A stretch of 64,000 nucleotides of DNA from Primula veris (taxonomy: Eukaryota; Streptophyta; Magnoliopsida; Ericales; Primulaceae), in contig OY821751.1 of the NCBI GenBank assembly GCA_963682055.1, positions 8,866,001 through 8,930,000 of the forward strand, given 5' to 3'. Both the position numbers and the translations under genes were made by a program. This document shows positions 1 through 11,194 of this stretch, piece by piece (position 1 is the first letter of the stretch; every line of letters starts with the position of its first letter). The notes under the pieces were generated by a model. The model saw nothing but the letters and a program-made list of their open reading frames with translations. It did no database searches and was not told where the DNA came from.

Positions 1-1
1 T

Positions 2-3000
2 CAAGTGTGTCGGTTTTGTGAGATGGTGGTCGCGGACCACGTATTTATATTTGACTTAGTAGTTATAGAGATGTCAGGATTCGACGTGATACTTGGAATG
101 GACTGGTTGGTTCATTTCAATTCTTTCATCGATTGTGTTCGACGAAAGGTTTTCCTTACAACTTCATCCGTAGATGAGGTGTTCTTTCATGGGGAAAGGG
201 ATGCTACCCTTTCTTCTATTCCTTATTATTCCAAGCGGGTTGCGGGCAACCTGTCTTGTCTTTTGGCTAGTCTCTCGATAGTGGATAACGACGAGGAGGT
301 GGAAATGTGGCCACGCGTAGTGGACGACTTTAGAGATGTGTTTCCGAAGGATCTACCGGGGTTACCACCGAAAAGAGGGTTAGATTTTTCTATCGACTTG
401 GTACCGGGAACGGCACCCATAGCCATTTCCCCGTACCGTTTAGCACCAGCAGAGTTGAAAGAGTTAAGTAAGCAGTTAGAAGAACTGCTAGAGAAGGGGT
501 TTATTAGGCGGAGTACGTCACCGTGGGCGGCACCGGCCTTGTTCGTGCAAAAGAAAGATGGATCGATGAGGATGTGCATCGACTATCGAAAGCTAAATAG
601 GGTGACTATTAAGAATAAGTACCCACTACCTCGAATCGATGATTTGTTTGACCAACTGAAGGGAGCGAAGTTCTTTTCAAAAATCGATTTGCGATCAGGC
701 TATCACCAATTGAGGGTGAAGGATGAGGATATTTCGAAAAGAGCCTTTAGGACCCGGTATGGTCACTATGAGTTCGTGGTCATGCCGTTTGGGTTAACTA
801 ATGCGCCGGCGGCATTTATGGAGTTAATGAATCGAATCTTTAAGGAGTATCTCGACAAGTTCGTGGTAGTCTTCGTTGACGATATTTTGATTTACTCGAG
901 TTCAAGAGAGGAACACGAGGAGCAACTCCGTTTAGCGTTGCTCACGTTGAGAGAGCACCAACTTTACGGAAAATTTAGCAAATGTGAATTTTGGCTAAAT
1001 GAGGTGAAATTTCTGGGACATGTGATCTCGGAAGAAGGGGTAAAGGTGGACACGACAAAAATTGAGGCAGTTTCGAAATGGACACAACCGAAGAATGTGT
1101 TCGAGATTCGAAGTTTCTTGGGTTTAGCGGGATACTATCGACGGTTCGTCAAGGATTTCTCTAAGTTAGCGACTCCAATGACTTACCTTACCAAGAAAGG
1201 GGTGAAGTTCGTGTGGAGTGAGGCTTGCGAGAAAGCTTTCCTAGAGCTCAAGAAACGGTTGACTAGTTCCCCCATACTAGTTATTCCCGAGCAAGGGAAG
1301 GGTTACCAAGTGTATTGCGATGCTTCGAAGGAAGGTTTGGGTTGCGTCTTAATGCAAGACGGAAAGGTTATCGCATATGCTTCGCGACAACTAAAGATTC
1401 ACGAAAAAAATTATCCGACTCATGACCTAGAGCTAGCGGCAATAGTTCATGCGTTGAAGATATGGAGGCATTATCTGTTCGGGGAAAAGATCGAAGTGTT
1501 CTCGGATCACAAGAGCTTAGGGCATATCTTTACCCAACGTGATCTAAATATGCGGCAACGACGATGGATGGAATATCTGGAACAGTACGACTATGACTTC
1601 CACTATCATCCGGGAAAGGCCAATGTAGTAGCGGATGCTTTGAGTCGAAAGTCCCATGCGACCTTAGCGCATGTGGCGATCGACGAATGGAGGATGATGG
1701 GAAAAGTGAATGAGTTCGACTTGGAATTGGGACATGTTAATGTGGGGACTTTGTACACGATAGTGGTACAACCGGAACTTGTGAGTAGGGTTTTGGAAGC
1801 ACAAGAAGGGGATGAGAAAGTGGAGAACTTTGAGAAACAGATAAGTTCGAGCGAAGGATTAGATGGCTGGACGAAAGGAACTGATGGAGGACTGCGATTT
1901 AAGGGAAGGACTTATGTGACAGAAAACATGAGGAACGAGGTACTAAAGGAGTTTCATCACTCCCGATTAGCCGTTCATCCCGGCGGAACGAAAATGTATC
2001 ACGATGCGAAGAGACAATTTTGGTGGCCCGGTATGAAACGAGATGTAGCTTCATATGTTAGCAAGTGCCTAACTTGCCAACAAGTGAAGGCGGAACACCA
2101 AAGGCCGGCGGGTATGCTCCAACCCTTACCGGTAGCGGAATGGAAGTGGGAAAGGATAGCAATGGATTTTGTGACCAACTTACCTAGATCGGTAAGTGGG
2201 AATGACGCTGTGTGGGTTGTGGTCGACCGTTTGACCAAATCCGCACACTTCATTGCAATTAAGATGACGAATTCGGTGGAAATCTTGGGACGGAAGTATA
2301 TTAAGGAAATTGTTAGACTTCATGGGGTGCCGATTTCGATAGTATCGGATCGAGACGCGAGGTTTGTGTCGAGGTTCTGGGGCGCATTGCAAAATGCCTT
2401 AGGGACCAAGTTGACAATGAGTACGGCATTTCATCCCCAAACGGATGGACAATCGGAGCAGACTATCCAAGTGCTAGAGGATATGTTGCGCGCATGTGTG
2501 AATGACTTCAAGGGAGGCTGGGAGATCCATCTACCCTTAGTGGAGTTTGCGTATAATAATAGCTTTCAAGCTAGTATTGGCATGGCACCTTTCGAGGCCT
2601 TATACGGGCGGCCGTGTAGGTCTCCGGTGTGTTGGACCGAGGTGGGAGAAGCGGAAATGCTAGGACCGCAATTGATTCAAGAAACGACCGAAAAGATTAA
2701 GTTAATTCGGCAAAGGCTTGAGACGGCTCGAAGTAGACAAAAGAGTTATGCGAATAAGAGGAGGAGACCATTGGAGTTCGAAAAGGGGGATCACGTATTT
2801 TTGCGAGTTTCGCCCAGGAAGGGGATTATGAGGTTTGGCTCTAAAGGAAAGTTGAGCCCAAGATTTATCGGACCATTTGAGATCGTGGACCGAGTTGGAG
2901 AAGTGGCATATCGATTGGACTTGCCACCAAAGTTGGCAGGGGTTCACCCGGTGTTCCATGTGTCAATGTTGAAAAAGTACCATCACGACCCTTCACACGT

Positions 3001-3220
3001 GGTGGACTTTGAGGAAATTGAGGTTAGTGCGAATGTGACCTACGTAGTGGGTCCTATGAAGATTATCGATGTACAAGAGAAGGAACTTCGAGGAAATACG
3101 ATTAGATTGGTGAAAGTGGTTTGGAAACACCACGGGGCCGAGGAGGCAACTTGGGAACGTGAGGATGAGATGAAGAGGAAATATCCTAATCTCGACTTTT
3201 CTTTAGGTATTTTTCTTTAG
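2..3220 (+). CDS. Ty3/gypsy chromovirus pol polyprotein, 5' end cut by window
   Basis: This is the C-terminal part of a retrotransposon polyprotein that copies element RNA and integrates the cDNA. The frame is open to the window edge, so the first codon is internal. In order: the end of the aspartic protease (DVILGMDWL, about residue 30), reverse transcriptase with FVDDILIYS near residue 290, RNase H ([10 protein letters not shown] near 437, then DHKSL), integrase with an H2C2 zinc region near 650-700 and catalytic motifs [15 protein letters not shown] (about 781) and [10 protein letters not shown] (about 809), and a C-terminal chromodomain-like segment (about 1020-1065, ending near [15 protein letters not shown]). 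These features fit the Tekay/Del group of chromoviruses. There are no internal stops over about 1,070 codons, so this half is intact. Gag and the 5' LTR lie outside the window, so autonomy cannot be judged. Confidence 0.95.
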   Translation, partial: QVCRFCEMVVADHVFIFDLVVIEMSGFDVILGMDWLVHFNSFIDCVRRKVFLTTSSVDEVFFHGERDATLSSIPYYSKRVAGNLSCLLASLSIVDNDEEVEMWPRVVDDFRDVFPKDLPGLPPKRGLDFSIDLVPGTAPIAISPYRLAPAELKELSKQLEELLEKGFIRRSTSPWAAPALFVQKKDGSMRMCIDYRKLNRVTIKNKYPLPRIDDLFDQLKGAKFFSKIDLRSGYHQLRVKDEDISKRAFRTRYGHYEFVVMPFGLTNAPAAFMELMNRIFKEYLDKFVVVFVDDILIYSSSREEHEEQLRLALLTLREHQLYGKFSKCEFWLNEVKFLGHVISEEGVKVDTTKIEAVSKWTQPKNVFEIRSFLGLAGYYRRFVKDFSKLATPMTYLTKKGVKFVWSEACEKAFLELKKRLTSSPILVIPEQGKGYQVYCDASKEGLGCVLMQDGKVIAYASRQLKIHEKNYPTHDLELAAIVHALKIWRHYLFGEKIEVFSDHKSLGHIFTQRDLNMRQRRWMEYLEQYDYDFHYHPGKANVVADALSRKSHATLAHVAIDEWRMMGKVNEFDLELGHVNVGTLYTIVVQPELVSRVLEAQEGDEKVENFEKQISSSEGLDGWTKGTDGGLRFKGRTYVTENMRNEVLKEFHHSRLAVHPGGTKMYHDAKRQFWWPGMKRDVASYVSKCLTCQQVKAEHQRPAGMLQPLPVAEWKWERIAMDFVTNLPRSVSGNDAVWVVVDRLTKSAHFIAIKMTNSVEILGRKYIKEIVRLHGVPISIVSDRDARFVSRFWGALQNALGTKLTMSTAFHPQTDGQSEQTIQVLEDMLRACVNDFKGGWEIHLPLVEFAYNNSFQASIGMAPFEALYGRPCRSPVCWTEVGEAEMLGPQLIQETTEKIKLIRQRLETARSRQKSYANKRRRPLEFEKGDHVFLRVSPRKGIMRFGSKGKLSPRFIGPFEIVDRVGEVAYRLDLPPKLAGVHPVFHVSMLKKYHHDPSHVVDFEEIEVSANVTYVVGPMKIIDVQEKELRGNTIRLVKVVWKHHGAEEATWEREDEMKRKYPNLDFSLGIFL

Positions 3221-3709
3221 ATGCATTCTAATTTCGGGACGAAATTTCTTTATCGGGGAAGGGTTATAACGCCTAGAGTTTGGAATTTATTTTTGTTATA
3301 ACGCCTAGAGTTTACGGAGTTGTTGAGTTGTCTTTTATTATATTTGATATTGCATATAGGTTTTTACCTTATTTGGGCTTTGTAGATGTATGGAGTTGTT
3401 GGGTTAGAAGCATATCAGCTTAGTTTACTTTATTGACTTTTTATGTTGTAGCCGCTGGTTTTACATTGTTGTCTTTTTCTGTTAGATATTGTATACATGC
3501 GGTTATTCTTACATGTTGTGCATTATCTGGAGTTTATTTTATTTTAGTTATGGAGTTGTTACGGGTTGTGAACCCTGCGTATGTTCTTTATTGAATTATG
3601 TCACGAATGGTACGTTTAAAATTTTTATTGCCTTGTTTATAGAAGTTTATAATTCCTGGGTATAGTTGTTTAGAAATTTCGGGACGAAATTCTTTTAAGG
3701 AGGGTTAGT
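3221..3709 (+). other. 3' untranslated region of the gypsy element with duplicated pre-LTR motif
   Basis: This is non-coding sequence between the pol stop and the 3' LTR. The motif ATTTCGGGACGAAATT occurs twice, near 3232 and near 3678. The second copy is followed by AAGGAGGG, a plausible polypurine tract just before the LTR. A 19 bp direct repeat (GTTATAACGCCTAGAGTTT) lies at 3263-3281 and 3295-3313. The doubled motif suggests an internal duplication of the pre-LTR segment. Confidence 0.6.
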
Positions 3710-4089
3710 TGTAACATCCCGTATTTTTATAAGTGTTTTTATTTATGAATTAATTTATCCAAAAACGTTTTATTTAAAATTTTACCAAAAACCAGTTACT
3801 CGACTAATTTTTAGCCAAAAACCGAAACTCTTCCGAAAAACTTTATTTTAAAAACCTGTTACTAATTTTACTAATAAAAAGGACCCTATAGATTTGTTTC
3901 TAAAGATTTGTTATTTTTGAGTAGTAAAACTATATTTTTGTATTAAGAGTTAGCTTTTAGAACTTTGGGGACCAAATAGTTCGCTTCCACAAACTATCTA
4001 AAAACAGTTTTTCTAAACCTAAAAATCAGCCACTTTCATTTTTTTTTAAACCTAAAAACAAGAGAGAAAAAGAGAGAAAAGAGAGAAAA

Positions 4090-4169
4090 GAGAAGAAGAA
4101 GAAGAAGAAGAAGAAGAAGAAGAAGAAGAAGAAGAAGAAGAAGAAGAAGAAGAAGAAGAAGAAGAAGAG
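4090..4169 (+). repeat. (GAA)n microsatellite inside the gypsy LTR
   Basis: About 25 uninterrupted GAA/AAG triplets follow a GAGAGAAAA-rich purine tract that starts near 4060. The purine-only strand is long enough to be capable of triplex formation. Confidence 0.95.
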
Positions 4170-4327
4170 AAACCACGTTAGCGGATTATTGCCGGAATCA
4201 TCTCCTCTACACGCTAAGGTAACGGGGGTTATCCATAGCGACTAGACGAGGGTGTATGTTAGGATTATGTTTTACGTTTAGTATAAATTGGGGGTTTTTG
4301 CCTTTTATCTTAATTAGTTTTATAAAT

Positions 4328-4493
4328 TGTTAATTGGGTTTAGTTGTTATATGTTTAATTCACTTATTTGTTAATTGAGTTTAGTTGATTATATGTTTAA
4401 TTCACTTATTTGTTAATTGGGTTTAGTTGATTATATGTTTAATTCACTTATTTGTTAATTGGGTTTAGTTGATTATATGTTTAATTCACTTAA
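4328..4493 (+). repeat. 41 bp tandem repeat, four copies, in the gypsy LTR
   Basis: The unit begins TTGTTAATTGGGTTTAGTTG and ends TTTAATTCACTTA. Four copies start near 4328, 4369, 4411 and 4453 with only a few substitutions. A fifth partial copy follows at about 4494. Confidence 0.9.
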
Positions 4494-4878
4494 TTGTTAA
4501 TTGAGGATTTAGTCGTGTTAATTTCGGATTAGCGAGAATATGGATGAGTTTGCATGTCTTTATGTATTGATATTGTGTTATTATAATTGTTGTTAAATTG
4601 GGTAATTTATTGTTGAATATAGATGCATTGTAGTTTATGCATACAAGGTGTTTGCTAGAATGCTTGAATGAGTTTTCATGTTGATTAGACTTGTTTGGCT
4701 AGTTGCGAATCTAGCACCTATGCTTTTGGGTTTCGTTGAATTACGTTAGAATGACGTAAGAGAATGTGATAAATGATTGGTTTATTATTTATTGGCTGAG
4801 GCCTTAATATTTGTATGTATGAGAATGTGTTATATGAATAGTATAATATTATCGGCCGAGGCCTTAATATTGATACAT

Positions 4879-5243
4879 TAGCAATGGTCTCTGTCTCTTC
4901 CTAATTCCGGGGACAGAAGACGGCAGTGGGGATAGGGAATGACTCGTCTTACGGACTGGGGCGAGTGGCATGAGAGGTCCTAGTGTGCACTATATTTACT
5001 TTTATGTTAGCAATGGTCTCTGTCTCTTCCTAATTCCGGGGACAGTAGACGGCCGTGGGGATAGGGAATGACTCGTCTTACGGACTGGGACGAGTGGCAT
5101 GAGAGGTCCAAGTGCGCACTATAAATCTACTTTTATGTTGCAATGGTCTCTGTCTCTTCCTAATTCCGGGGACAGAAGACGGCCGTGGGGATAGGGAATG
5201 ATCTACCTTACGGACTGGGGTAGGTGGCATGAGAGGTCCATGT
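4879..5243 (+). repeat. About 130 bp tandem repeat, three copies, in the gypsy LTR
   Basis: Three copies begin AGCAATGGTCTCTGTCTCTT near 4879, 5009 and 5139. Each contains CCTAATTCCGGGGACAG, a GGGGATAGGGAATGA block and GGCATGAGAGGTCC. The third copy differs in a short block (ATCTACCTTACGG instead of ACTCGTCTTACGG) and is truncated. This is by far the most GC-rich part of the LTR. Confidence 0.9.
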
Positions 5244-5777
5244 TTGTTATGTATTTGTGTTGACGTTATTTAATTTATTTAATTCATCCCATTATAGAAT
5301 GTTATTATATTTCTTTTTATACGTAGATTATCGTAGTTGTAGAATTTGTGAGTTCTTGCATTTAAGGGATGGAGTGACGGTATTTGTGGTGCCGTCCCGT
5401 CTAGTTACGTGCGTGGGACTCACCGTTACAATTTTTGTCTTTCAGGTACAAATTAGGTTGAGGCGTTGGCTAGGTGCATTAGCACGGTATCGCATGGGTT
5501 CGGGGCTTCTTTAATCGCTTTCTTTTTATTTAGTTCATTTTGAGGTTGTAGCCTACGGGCGATTTACATTCGTTTATTTTCTTTTATAATTTTGTCAAAA
5601 CTATCTCGTCTTGTAGCCACGTTTGGCAAACAGTTTATGTTATTCATTTAATTGTTCCATTAGCTCGCAAGCCTTTTTCTTTTAAAAATTTCAATTTTGT
5701 ACCAACAGGTTCTCTTTTCTTTGTTTTAAAAAGGTCATGCCTCGATATCCGTGTTCTATGGATTTTGGGGCGTGACA

Positions 5778-6638
5778 CAAACAAGCACTAAACTCAAGCC
5801 ATACAAACTGGAAAGTAATTCAGCATCAAAATGTGCCTGTTTTCAGCCCTGAAACAGGGCTCGATTCAGCCCCAAAACAAGGCCCGTTTCAGCCCCAAAA
5901 TCACCCCCGATTCAACACCAAAACGAACCCCAATTAAGCATCAAACCGGGCCCGTTTCAGCCCGGACACTGGTCGTGATTCAATCCCAAAACAAACACCG
6001 TTTCATCCCAAAAGCAGCCTTGATTCAACACCAAAACGGACCACCAAAATAGTACCCGATTCATCCCAAAACATACCAAGTTAGCACATAACTCTTAATC
6101 ACTACAAATGATCTTATGACCAAAGAATCAATCATAGGCAAGTCGTATAGACCTATATTGACAACAAACAACACCTGCAACTACAAAATTGAATTCGTCA
6201 ATCTACACTAATTGTTATATGTACTATAAAAACAAAAAAACTTGCACTACAAAATTAATCACATGTGCATCCACTGATTAGCGAAGTATAATATGAATTC
6301 AAACTTCAATGTGCAGGTTTTGAATGTACAACTGGATGAGTAGCCTATTTTTTACTTTTCAGTACGATGAATTCTTCAATAGTAACATCAAAGAAACAAT
6401 TATGTTTAAATATAGTAGATATCCTAAAAAAAATTCTACAGATGAATGCACCAACCTATTGCAGATCTGACCTAATTCAAAACCCTAGATCCCCATCTAT
6501 GTCATCATCGTCTTCCACGTCATCACTAGCGTGCGACCTCGTCTGAGCCTTTGTCACCTTGCCGAGTTAGCTGAAGAACTCGTCGGAGATGATGCGCTAT
6601 GAAATCCTCCAATACGCTAAACAAAAAATATCGTTGAG
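5778..6638. other. Intergenic, with a degenerate C-rich minisatellite
   Basis: From about 5820 to 6075 there are degenerate units of about 28-30 bp built on CGATTCAGCCCCAAAACA, which create a spurious 73-residue ORF. The rest is AT-rich. At 6476-6600 a less AT-rich stretch (CAAAACCCTAGATCCCCATC, then CGTCTTCC...) looks like part of a decayed gene or leader, and continues on the other side of the solo LTR. No complete gene is seen. Confidence 0.6.
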
Positions 6639-6643
6639 AAGCT

Positions 6644-7800
6644 TGATAGAAAAACAGTTTGCACAGCAGAAAAAACGTGCCCAAATTTTTAGATTTAGTA
6701 TGTACGTATATTATCAAAGTAAATCATATTTTACCGTATAGGTTTAGATCATATCGAATAACATAATAGAACAGATGGCAGTTGTGATGGAACTGATTCG
6801 CCTCAACTCTTCTACCTTATTACTGAACTAGCACCTTGCTCCTTGAAAGAGGGTGGGCTTTTTCTCTCTCTAGACAATCTCGAAAAATATAGTTATGAAA
6901 AACTTATTCTGCCTATATGTAGGGACTTGTAGGCTGATTAGGATAGAGCTCCTGAAAAAAAAATTCATGTTATCATATCTCCTTAAAACCCGAGATATAC
7001 ACAGTCAAACATGTTCATTATCTCCCCACGTAAAGATTAATCAAATACTCATTTATTAAATTAAATCACTGACTGATTTCTTATTTAATAAACGTTTTAT
7101 TCCTAAGTCTGTCTGCTTAACTTATTTGTCGTGTCGGATTATAAATCCACATGCAGGGTTTAAACGAACAAAACTTATAAGGTTCCTCAAGGGAGTATCA
7201 TCAATCCCTTATGGGACGTGTATTTTTTTTATTACTAATAAACACTGATACGAATAATGCTATCATCCAACTCATTAAGTTTATTGACTCGTGACGAATC
7301 TCACCATGTATGATCAAAATGACAAACACATCCATACATGTCTAAATAGAAATATAGGAATTAAGAAAATAAACAATAACCATGACCACGAGTTATAAAT
7401 CATTTTGTCTAGTCAGTCACGAAATGATTATTTCGTAACAGTCCTGTTTAATACACACAAAGTGCACTAGCAAATGGAGTTGGAATTTATCCGTTCCTTG
7501 TAGTCAAAACAGACCTACTAAAATCACGTACTACAACTCTACTGATGATGTGCTCATTTCTAGCTAAAGTTGTAAACATATAACTTATATTATATTAGAA
7601 CTGACATTCTAATTTTCCGTGTGTAATTTGTACTCTACACACTAGACCGTCTACTAAATAGAATAATAGACACTTATTTAGTCATTTAAACAATAATGAT
7701 AAATAACAATTGCTCATATTATTTTTATAAAATTGATCAATTCATAACATTGTCAAATATAAATCCAAAAACAAGTATGTTTTTTAGTATATTTCTAACA
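6644..7800 (-). mobile_element. Solo LTR (1,157 bp) with 5 bp target duplication AAGCT
   Basis: Read on the minus strand the unit starts TGTTAGAAATATACT and ends GTTTTTCTATCA, the TG...CA ends of an LTR. The pentamer AAGCT lies immediately outside both ends (6639-6643 and 7801-7805), as expected for an LTR-retrotransposon insertion. There are no internal coding sequences and no second LTR, so this is a solo LTR left by LTR-LTR recombination. The length and end sequence are compatible with a Copia LTR, but the family is not established. Confidence 0.8.
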
Positions 7801-8092
7801 AAGCTCACCTGAGACAAGATCGACGACGGTGGTAAATTAGCTCAGATCGTTGACGGAGATAGATCGTCGAATAGAGAGAACGGGGAGAGATTCGTTAAGA
7901 TGTTTTCAGATCTGGCAAAACTATGCCTCCATCGCCCCCGCTAAACACAGTCGGAAAGAGAGAGTATTACGGCGGAGCAAGGTCGTCGTCGAAGGATTAT
8001 GGTCATCGGAGATCGTTATTGATGGCTACGGAGAGAGTGAGATAGAATTGGAAAGAGAGGGTAAAATAGACGTACAGGTAAAAAAAAAATGA
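7801..8092 (-). pseudogene. Possible leader/first-exon relic of an unidentified gene
   Basis: This is a GC-richer island in AT-rich DNA. On the minus strand it reads like a plant 5' leader (TCTCTTTCC and CTCTCACTCTCTCCG blocks) ending CTTGTCTCAG|GTGAGC, a good splice donor at about 7806-7811. The only ATG in the leader (GCGATGGAGGCATAG) gives Met-Glu-Ala-stop. The solo LTR sits immediately beyond the donor. The GC-richer block at 6490-6620 may be a further piece of the same locus. A plus-strand reading (7850-8092) is also open but shows no recognised domain. The product is unknown. Confidence 0.25.
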
Positions 8093-8925
8093 AAAACAAT
8101 GGTTTATGTACTTTAAAAAAAAATGGTAATATGAGGAATCCAACATTTGATAGCTAACTTGTGGGAATTTAATTTGAAAAATGTTTGTTATTGGGCATTA
8201 AACCATGAAAGTAATATATAATGATTAGTAATTAACAATGATTTATGAGTTTCATTTGTATAATTATAATTTTTATGGTTTCGTTAAACAACATAAATCT
8301 TCCGACATATGTAAAGTAATCTGAAAATTTTATTAGAAAATCGTTGTAGGTGAGTCATGTCTTATTCTGATCAATCATACACCCACTGCTTGTCCAACCT
8401 CTTTATATACCTAACCCACTAAATATTGTGGACCATTTTTCAACCTTAACCTAAAAAATCGATATCATATGCAAAAAATAAACTTCCGATAAAAATAACA
8501 AAATCTCCCACAAAGTCATGAAAAATAAATTATTACTTATTAGTTAACTCAAAATAAACTATCAAATAAAAAGGATTCTTCTTATGTTATTTGAGCATAA
8601 AAATCTACGTCATGACCTGGGACGGAGCTATGTATGAGCTGGCAGTGGCTACAACCCTCCCTTATATTTTGAAAAAATCTATCGGTTTGTGTATAGTTTA
8701 CATATAAATTGTGAAAATTGTGTTTTAGCCCCCACCCTCTCTCTCTCATTTTATTTCAAGAGACCCTGACTCCACCACTAGCGAGGACCGATGGGACAGC
8801 ACACAAACTGGCCGGTTTGAATGCCACAACCGCGAGCCCTTGCAAGTTGCAAGCTTAGCTCCTGAATTATTGTATCTAATTGACTAAATGAGTTTTTACA
8901 AAAGTTGCACGTACAATTTATTCAC
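8093..8925. other. Intergenic, with a possible hAT-type MITE relic
   Basis: AT-rich sequence without a gene. About 8628-8790 looks like a decayed hAT-type MITE: CTGGGACGGAGCTA at the left is roughly inverted as TGACTCCACCACTAG at the right, with GAGCTGGCAGTGGCTAC inside. No convincing target duplication is seen. Confidence 0.35.
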
Positions 8926-9110
8926 ATAGATCAATAATTTTTTGAAAATAGTTAATCGCACAGATCAATAGTTGATAGGTCAACTTTATATGTTTGTCTT
9001 AATAAAAAACCACCTAGTCACCAACTATCTTTTGTGATCTACAATTATAAGTTGATAACATACTATCTCAATTCTCACCCACCACCATTCACCACAATTT
9101 CGGCCGAATA
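8926..9110 (+). repeat. MAPR promoter echo, copy A (no exon)
   Basis: The sequence from CACATAGATCAATAA through GTCACCAACTATCTTTTGTG to CACCCACCACCATTCACC matches, with gaps, the block at 9338-9475 that precedes the next MAPR exon-1 fragment. No exon-like sequence follows here. Confidence 0.55.
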
Positions 9111-9289
9111 AGGATTGATAAAACTCCGTTTTTTTTAAAAATTGAATGTGATCAATGGATGCGACAAGTATCGCAATGATTTCTATATTTATATTAACGT
9201 TTCGATCTTCGGTTGTATATTTATAGGACTTGTATGGTGTGGTATGTTTTTGACTAATATAGTTTGATTTAGTAATTTTATCCCCCTTT

Positions 9290-9597
9290 TTTACAAAAGT
9301 TGCACGTACTATGTTAAGTTGTTATGATTTTGTCACATAGATCAATAACTTATTGGTCAACTGTAAATTAGTGCTTATACTAAAAGACATAAGTCACCAA
9401 CTATTTTCTGTTAGCTGGAATTCTAAGTCTATAACATATTCTTAGTCCTATATTACCCACCATTCACAATGACCACATTTTTGTTACTCAAAGAAAAGTC
9501 CAATAGGAATATACATAACAACATTAGATACAATCACAAGCTTACACATGCCTCTCCCCAGCAGCATTCTTCACCATACTAGTGGCTTGTAATTTAT
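9290..9597 (+). pseudogene. MAPR promoter + exon 1 fragment, copy B
   Basis: From 9484 the sequence (TACTCAAAGAAAAGT, then GGAATATACATAAC, CTCTCCCCAGCAGCATTCTT) parallels 18488-18580, the leader and first 25 or so codons of the intact MAPR gene. The start codon is lost (ATAGGA instead of ATGGGA, at 9503), one base is inserted in CACAAGCTT, and similarity ends after about 90 bases. The preceding 190 bases are the promoter echo shared with copies A and C. It cannot encode the protein. Confidence 0.75.
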
Positions 9598-9819
9598 TTT
9601 TATTTATTAGTCATTGTTCATCTATTTTAACTTGTAAGTTGGTTTTAAATAGAAAAACACATTCTATTTAATGTGAAGAATCTAAAAATTCCTAACATTT
9701 CTGTTTTTCAGCCTTTTCAACCTAAAAGTTAGCTTTTTAAAAGCTAGACATGTCAAATAACAAAAAAATTGATTTAAAAACTGAAAAAAAATAAGAAACA
9801 AAGATGTTGAGTTGCATTA

Positions 9820-10324
9820 TTTTAATAAAAAGATCGGAATTTTATAGGTCAATTGTATTTTTTGTCGTAGTACAAAGCCACCGACTGTCTTCTGTTAAAC
9901 TAAAACAACAGTACAGGTGTTCCAAAATAATTGTTTACTACGAAAGTTCGTATAACTTTGGCTTCCAAAAATATCGTATCGTAATTGCCGAAATTCATAA
10001 TTTTTAAATATAATCATATAGTATAAATGTTAAAACTAGTATATAATATCATTTTGAAAATTTCGAATTTCGAATTTCGGCAACTTAGATACATATTTTT
10101 TCAAGTCAAATTTGCACGTACTTTTATATTGAACAATTATTTGGTATATAAGTTATCACCGCCATGCACCGGATCCACAACTTTAGTACTCAAACAAAAA
10201 CTTCACCTAAACCCCAAGAAAACCAATGAGCATATACACATCAATGTTAGATACAGTCACAGTTTACACAGGCCTCTCCCATCCTATCCGCCTCGGTTTT
10301 CGTATACACTCTCGTCTAAAAAAA
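9820..10324 (+). pseudogene. MAPR promoter + exon 1 fragment, copy C
   Basis: A promoter-like part (AGGTCAATTG..., CACCGACTGTCTTCTGTTA) is interrupted by a degenerate MITE. The exon echo follows from ATG at 10226, reading MSIYTSMLDTVT against MGIYRTMLETIT in the intact gene. About 20 bases are deleted after GGCCTCTCCC, which shifts the frame before the membrane segment, although CCGCCTCGGTTTTCGTATAC still matches the parent DNA. It is an exon relic that kept its start codon. Confidence 0.75.
9915..10150. mobile_element. Degenerate Stowaway-like MITE inside MAPR echo C
   Basis: GTTCCAAAATAATTGTTTACTACGAAAG at the left (quoted here only as spaced blocks: GTTCCAAAATAATTG, TTTACTACGAAAG) is roughly inverted as GAACAATTATTTGGTATA at the right. 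The same arrangement is seen in the well-preserved copy at 55946-56183, and the internal GCACGTACTTTTATATTG also matches. Ends and target duplication are too decayed to define exactly. Confidence 0.5.
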
Positions 10325-10870
10325 ATCGTGTTTTATGAGTCTTTTTAATAATATAGGAGGGCTCAAACACTAATTTTTAGAGTTTTAGTTAGTACAGCAG
10401 GGGTTTAAACGCTAATTTTTAGAGATATAATTAGTAGATAAGGGGTTTAAACGCTAATTTTAAAGATTTAATTAGTACATGGCGGCTTAAACGCTAAATT
10501 ATCTTAAAACATTAAAGTCGGGTACCAATTTAAAAAATTAGGCATGTTGTGTGGTAAATTGCTAAACAGTCAAAGTTTAGTTATCAATTTAGCATTTTTA
10601 CCAAGTTTGTCCTAGCTATGTAAAAACAACAAAGTCACCTACTATATTAGAGCATCTACATTGTACCGAACTTTTTATTAGTGTCATAATTTAGTGAAAA
10701 AATAGCTTTTAGTTTCATATTAGTTATATTAGAACGCTTGTTAAATGATGTTGTATCAAAAAAAATCTCCCTCTATAAAAATATTATTTGAGTTAACATG
10801 TGAGCTATAGAGTGATGTGAACCCTTTTTAATAAATGATGGACATGATTATATGATTTACTCAATTTTAT
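10325..10870 (+). repeat. About 40-50 bp degenerate repeats homologous to MAPR intron 1, then unassigned sequence
   Basis: Between 10355 and 10500 a unit of the type GGGGTTTAAACGCTAATTTTTAGAGATTTAATTAGTA occurs three to four times (in shorter blocks: GGTTTAAACGCTAATTTT, AGAGATATAATTAGTA). The same unit fills the start of MAPR intron 1 (18910-19320 and 19670-19975), so echo C includes 5' intron sequence. The remainder to 10870 holds no gene; CAAAGTCACCTACTATATTAG at 10630 may be another promoter echo. Confidence 0.65.
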
Positions 10871-10871
10871 A

Positions 10872-11100
10872 TTCTCTATGTTTCCAATTAATTGTTTATT
10901 ACGAAATTACGTGTAATTTTGATCGGCGGATAACTTGTATAAAAATTGTCGGAATGAAAAAGTTAATCATATAGTTCAGAATTTAAATTATATGATTTAG
11001 TTTTGAAATTTTTTTATTTCGATAATTATGATCCATGTTATATGCCGATTAAAATTGCACGAATTTAGTATAATACAATTAATTGATAAAGGATAGATTA
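10872..11100. mobile_element. Stowaway-like MITE, diverged copy
   Basis: TTTCCAATTAATTG / TTTATTACGAAATTACG at the left and GCACGAATTTAG...CAATTAATTGATAAAGG at the right form the same imperfect terminal inverted repeats as the element at 55946-56183, with the same internal ATATGATTTAGTTTTGAAA block. Exact ends are uncertain. Confidence 0.6.
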
Positions 11101-11139
11101 GTTTTTTAGTGGATAATTTTTGTATTACTAATTGAGTTC

Positions 11140-11141
<2 letters not shown>

Positions 11142-11176
<35 letters not shown>
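11142..11176. repeat. (TA)n microsatellite
   Basis: About 17 uninterrupted TA dinucleotides. Confidence 0.95.
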
Positions 11177-11180
<4 letters not shown>

Positions 11181-11194
11181 TTAATAGTCAATAG

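Larger units (their letters stand above)
3710..5777 (+). mobile_element. 3' LTR of the gypsy chromovirus (about 2.07 kb)
   Basis: It starts TGTAACATCCCG directly after a purine-rich tract and ends GGGGCGTGACA, giving the TG...CA ends of an LTR. Both ends resemble plant Tekay/Del LTRs. It carries three kinds of internal repeat (GAA microsatellite, 41 bp units, about 130 bp units) annotated separately. The 5' LTR is not in the window, so LTR divergence and target duplication cannot be measured. The 5 bp after it are CAAAC. Confidence 0.85.

Noticed and set aside
226..2959. Minus-strand ORFs inside the gypsy pol region (226-579, 1999-2253, 2180-2392, 2702-2959)
   Set aside because: They are antisense shadows of the long pol frame and have no recognisable domain.
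5831..6052. 73-codon plus-strand ORF
   Set aside because: It is produced by a 28-30 bp degenerate minisatellite; the apparent repetitive peptide follows from the DNA repeat.
7850..8092. 80-codon plus-strand ORF
   Set aside because: Charged, low-complexity reading with no domain; the minus-strand leader and donor reading is at least as likely, so I did not call a plus-strand gene.
8926..10324. A second functional MAPR gene upstream
   Set aside because: Only promoter and exon-1 fragments are present, with a lost start codon or frame-shifting deletion and no exon 2.
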